From positions 1 to 16,040 of the forward strand of contig NZ_JOIR01000071.1 of the NCBI RefSeq assembly GCF_000720115.1: DNA of 16,040 nucleotides. Direction: 5' to 3'. A model generated the notes under the pieces. The model worked only from the letters and a program-made list of their open reading frames with translations, was not told the DNA's origin and searched no databases. Source of the stretch: Streptomyces sp. NRRL F-2580. Lineage in GTDB: Bacteria; Actinomycetota; Actinomycetes; Streptomycetales; Streptomycetaceae. Position numbers and translations under genes: made by a program. Below, in pieces: positions 13,954 to 16,040 of the stretch (positions are counted from its first letter, which is position 1; every line of letters begins with the position of its first letter).

Positions 13954-14793
13954 TCATCCACATCGTCCATACTCCCGACGGTGAACTCCTCCTGGGTGTC
14001 GGCGTAGCCGAGCACGGTTCTCGTTGCCGGACGCGCGGGCGTCAGGGGCTTGAAGGTGCTGGCCGAGAGATCCGGCGTCGAGGACTCGGAGGACTCCCTT
14101 TCCGCTTCCGCGCTCGTGACCTGCGTTGACACGACGGAAACGGCGTCTTCGAGCTGGTTGTCGGATCCGGCGGGGGGTCTCTTCGAGGAGGGTCTTGTTC
14201 TGACGGCGCAGGACCTCGACCTCCCGCTGCACGAGGAGGACCTGGTCGTGCTGCGCGGTGAGCTCGGCCTCCAGGCCGCGCGTGTAGGACTGCGCGTCCC
14301 GCAACTGCTTGTCCTGCCGCTCCACACGCCCTTCCAGGACGGCCCATCCGGCCTCCGCGTGACGGGCCTGCTCCAACGCCTGCTCCAGCTCGACGGCCAA
14401 CTGCTCCGCACGTTGCTTGAGCACGGTCAGTTCCGCCTCGCCGGCTTGCTTCTCTTCCCGTATCCGCAGGAGTTCCTCTTTGAGGTGGGCCAGCTGGACC
14501 GCCGGCGACCGACTCGCCTCGTGGGCCCGCCCGCACAGGCGCGTCAACTCCTCCCGCACGCCGGCGGCCAGGGGCAGGCCACGTTCCGCGAGGAATGTGT
14601 CCAGCGCCGCGATGAAGTGGTGGGGGGCGACCCGCTCGCTGCTCAGGTACCGCGAGAGGGTGGCAGGGGCGATATGCGCGCCGACCGCGATCTCCTTCTG
14701 CGTCCCGCCCCGAGCGGTGAAGCCGTGGACCGCGGCACGTAACCCGGCCGCGTACGCGGCCGCTGCCGACCCCGCGTTCTTCGGTTCGTCCAT
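13954..14793 (-). CDS. Helix-turn-helix, coiled-coil protein; frame disrupted at a G6 tract
   Basis: ATG at 14793 with GAGGGGGG about 7 bases upstream. As written, the product has 279 residues. Residues 16-52 form an XRE-type helix-turn-helix (GGTQKEIAVGAHIAPATLSRYLSSERV); 60-95 is the small helical unit usual behind it; 97-205 is a long Glu/Lys/Leu coiled coil (KEELLRIREEKQ ... VELEQALEQ ... VQREVEVLRRQNK). After LLEETP (207) the frame turns into Arg-rich RRIRQPARRRRF, which is not protein-like. One base fewer in the tract at 14172-14177 would continue as AGSDNQLEDAVSVVSTQV ... YADTQEEFTVGSMDDVDELS, with high G/C third positions. So the C-terminus is probably frameshifted by mutation or error. 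Actinobacterial proteins of this type are often cytosolic regulators linked to phage-like or signalling modules; no partner gene is evident. Confidence 0.7.
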   Translation of the reverse strand: MDEPKNAGSAAAAYAAGLRAAVHGFTARGGTQKEIAVGAHIAPATLSRYLSSERVAPHHFIAALDTFLAERGLPLAAGVREELTRLCGRAHEASRSPAVQLAHLKEELLRIREEKQAGEAELTVLKQRAEQLAVELEQALEQARHAEAGWAVLEGRVERQDKQLRDAQSYTRGLEAELTAQHDQVLLVQREVEVLRRQNKTLLEETPRRIRQPARRRRFRRVNAGHERGSGKGVLRVLDAGSLGQHLQAPDARASGNENRARLRRHPGGVHRREYGRCG

Positions 14794-15016
14794 CCCCGTG
14801 CCCCCCTCGACCGTGCCGCGCGTGCGCTCTGGCGCCGACCCGGATTCAACGATTGTCACGCACCGGTACGCGGCGTGAAAGCCCGTTCCGGCCAGCGGTG
14901 CTGACCTGCCGTTACCAGTTGTCCGGGAAGCGCTGTTCCCACTGCCGCACCGATCCGCCCGGGTCGACGCTCGATCTGTGGCCGCATCCGGCACCACATA
15001 CGAGCAGAAACGAGGC

Positions 15017-15298
15017 ATGACGGTGACCATGCTCCAGAACCTGCTGACAGGCTTCCTGACAGCATTGACCAGTGGCCTTGCCGCCACCCTGCCCACCTCA
15101 CTCCAGAGCCCCGCCATACTCCTCGGCCTGGCCACCCTCACGGTCCCCGCACTGCGCGCCGTGTTGCGATACCGGCTCCAGGCCAAGGCCGTCGACAAGG
15201 CCGCCACACACGATCTCCCCGCCCTCTTCAACGCCTTCGGCGCCGCTGAAGCCGACCCGGCCGACCAGCAGCCGCCGCCACCCGCCACCGAGCCGTAA
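15017..15298 (+). CDS. Small hypothetical membrane protein
   Basis: About 93 residues from ATG 15017. GAGG at 15012-15015 fits better with the in-frame GTG at 15023 (7-base gap) or ATG at 15029, so the true start may be 2-4 codons later. Residues about 5-50 are hydrophobic, with a likely helical hairpin or one long segment (LLTGFLTALTSGLAATL and PAILLGLATLTVPALRAVL), followed by a basic amphipathic stretch RYRLQAKAVDKAA, then an acidic, Pro-rich tail ending PPPPATEP. Divergent from the helix-turn-helix gene across a 220-base gap. No family recognised; size and layout resemble the small membrane proteins next to regulators in Streptomyces. Confidence 0.6.
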   Translation: MTVTMLQNLLTGFLTALTSGLAATLPTSLQSPAILLGLATLTVPALRAVLRYRLQAKAVDKAATHDLPALFNAFGAAEADPADQQPPPPATEP

Positions 15299-15612
15299 CG
15301 GCCGACGGACTGCCCGTCCCCGCGGACGGCTCTATCCGTTGCTGTTAGGCGGGCGATCGACCAGAGACAGGGTCTGCGGGTTCATGCCTGCCCCTGCACA
15401 TGACCGGGGCGGTACTCACGGACGTCGTCGGCCGGTGGCACTGCGGCCCGCCCGTCACGGGAGCGCACCACTTCCCTCAGCGGCCGCCAGCCGCCCCAGG
15501 GGTAGGGGAGTTCCGCCGAATTTTCCGATCTTGCCCCCGGCACCCCAGGCTTAACCCCCTCTGCTGGCCGGCTCGGCGGTGTTCGGCGTGACCTGGCCGC
15601 GTTGGGCATGGC
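15299..15612. other. Intergenic region with a weak hairpin
   Basis: No supported gene. CCGTCC (15314-15319) pairs with GGACGG (15324-15329) across a CCGC loop, 15 bases after the stop of the small membrane protein; this may be its terminator. The minus-strand open frame at 15382-15852 is a shadow, Arg/Pro/His-rich without a start signal. Confidence 0.4.
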
Positions 15613-15957
15613 ATGGAGATGGAGCGGTTGCGGGCCCCGGTCGCGGTGACGTACGTCCGGTGCGCGCAGTGCGGGGCACTCGGTGAGATCGTCCTCGAGG
15701 GCGGGCGGCTGGACCTGGCGATGGCCCGGGCCGGCGCTCACGTCCGCGAGATGCACCCGGGTGTGAACGTCCCCGAGGCGCTCCGGCTCGTGCCGACTCG
15801 CCTGCCCGCCGGCGGACTGTTCCGACGTCGCCGACCGAGTCGCGCAGTACAACGCCTGAAACTACGGGACGCAAACCAGCGGCCCGGGGTGACGAGACGG
15901 CTGTGGGGCGGCCTCACGGGGCCGCCCTACCTGGTTCGCCGGGATGGGCTGTCGTGA
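15613..15957 (+). CDS. Small C2H2-like zinc-finger hypothetical protein, probable 3' frameshift
   Basis: 114 residues as written. ATG 15613 and ATG 15619 are both in frame with only weak ribosome binding sites, so the start is uncertain. Residues 17-48 contain C17-x2-C20 (CAQCG) and H43-x4-H48 (HVREMH), spaced like a single zinc-binding finger with a short strand-helix between (LGEIVLEGGRLDLAMARAGA). Up to LRLVPTRLPAGG (about 15815) third positions are strongly G/C. After that this frame becomes Arg-rich with many A-ending codons. The +1 frame instead reads CSDVADRVAQYNA with 11 of 12 G/C third positions and stops at TGA 15855-15857. So the natural gene probably ends at 15857 and is shifted by one base near 15800-15820. 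The hairpin at 15906-15927 then lies correctly downstream. Confidence 0.55.
   Translation: MEMERLRAPVAVTYVRCAQCGALGEIVLEGGRLDLAMARAGAHVREMHPGVNVPEALRLVPTRLPAGGLFRRRRPSRAVQRLKLRDANQRPGVTRRLWGGLTGPPYLVRRDGLS
15906..15927. terminator. Hairpin terminator between convergent genes
   Basis: GGGCGGCC (15906-15913) pairs with GGCCGCCC (15920-15927), 8 bp with a 6-base loop. It lies 36 bases upstream of the stop of the minus-strand gene at 15963, and 49 bases past the TGA at 15857 that would end the zinc-finger gene in the alternative frame. It probably serves both directions and supports the shorter zinc-finger product. Confidence 0.55.
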
Positions 15958-15962
15958 TCTCT

Positions 15963-16040
15963 TCAGAACGAGACGTCGATGTAGTCGATGTCGGTGAATT
16001 CGACTTCGAGCTGGTCGGCGCGGGTTCCGCCGTCTTTGAA
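15963..16040 (-). CDS. Partial CDS, C-terminal 25 residues only
   Basis: The minus strand from the right edge reads FKDGGTRADQLEVEF then TDIDYIDVSF and a TGA stop at 15963-15965, with coding-type third positions. The tail is acidic with alternating Asp and aromatic/aliphatic residues, suggesting a terminal beta strand. The body of the gene lies outside the window; no family can be named. Confidence 0.6.
   Translation of the reverse strand, partial: FKDGGTRADQLEVEFTDIDYIDVSF

Noticed and set aside
13242..14129. 295-residue plus-strand open frame taken as one gene
   Set aside because: Only a short middle piece (about 13578-13660) looks like a real protein (methyltransferase start). The parts before and after are Arg/Pro-rich, have no family pattern and overlap better coding signals on the minus strand or in another plus frame.
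14160..14185. Programmed ribosomal frameshift at the C6 tract (minus strand)
   Set aside because: No downstream stimulatory structure or conserved alternative product can be shown from one sequence; a simple indel explains it.
13203..14411. 402-residue minus-strand open frame taken as one gene
   Set aside because: It begins inside the coiled-coil region in the wrong frame. It joins a plausible stretch (14170-13900) and another (13560-13355) through sequence that is clearly plus-strand HNH and methyltransferase remnant. Open by virtue of high GC.
1..16040. CRISPR array, insertion sequence, rRNA or tRNA genes
   Set aside because: No regularly spaced repeats, transposase motifs with terminal repeats, cloverleaf or rRNA-like sequence were seen.

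Overview
The window is high-GC DNA with strong G/C bias at third codon positions, GTG and TTG starts alongside ATG, twin-arginine-free Sec signal peptides, U-tract-poor GC hairpin terminators and several protein families typical of Streptomyces. It is best read as chromosomal accessory DNA of a Streptomyces or close relative. I have no database access, so family names rest on recognised motifs.

Layout. 1-56 (-) is the first codons of a cut-off gene, perhaps an alpha/beta hydrolase. 307-777 (-) is a small secreted lamin-tail-domain protein. 1221-1811 (-) is a conserved actinobacterial hypothetical with a Cys-rich CxCGW motif. 1993-2130 (-) is the C-terminal tail of a broken HNH endonuclease gene. 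2500-2826 is an AT-rich leader full of palindromes and hairpins ahead of a secreted peptidase-inhibitor-I36-like protein (2827-3321). 3478-7678 is a tight four-gene operon: a four-cysteine lipoprotein, a membrane-fusion adaptor with a peptidoglycan-binding domain, a MacB/LolD-type ATPase and a MacB/FtsX-type permease. A terminator separates it from 7892-12418, a 1508-residue secreted protein that combines a propeller-like N-terminal half, a lysozyme/transglycosylase-like domain, a golvesin-like beta domain and a C-terminal NucA/NucB nuclease. A convergent DUF6461 gene (12470-13045) follows across a shared 12-bp hairpin terminator.

13.1-14.2 kb is scrambled: a frame-broken minus-strand gene remnant, a plus-strand methyltransferase N-terminal scrap, a plus-strand HNH endonuclease N-terminal scrap, then a minus-strand helix-turn-helix/coiled-coil gene whose frame breaks at a G6 tract. 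15.0-16.0 kb holds a small membrane protein, a small zinc-finger-like protein with a probable frameshift near its end, and the C-terminus of a further minus-strand gene.

How it may work together (inference): the adaptor carries a wall-binding domain on a mechanotransmission-type ABC transporter and the adjacent giant protein carries a wall-lytic and a DNA-degrading domain, so the block 2.8-13.0 kb looks like a cell-envelope export or wall-remodelling/antagonism locus, with the secreted I36-like protein, the lipoprotein and the DUF6461 protein as possible accessory, protective or immunity parts. The two HNH scraps, in opposite orientations at the two ends of this block, have the geometry expected if the block had been inverted with one breakpoint inside one HNH gene.
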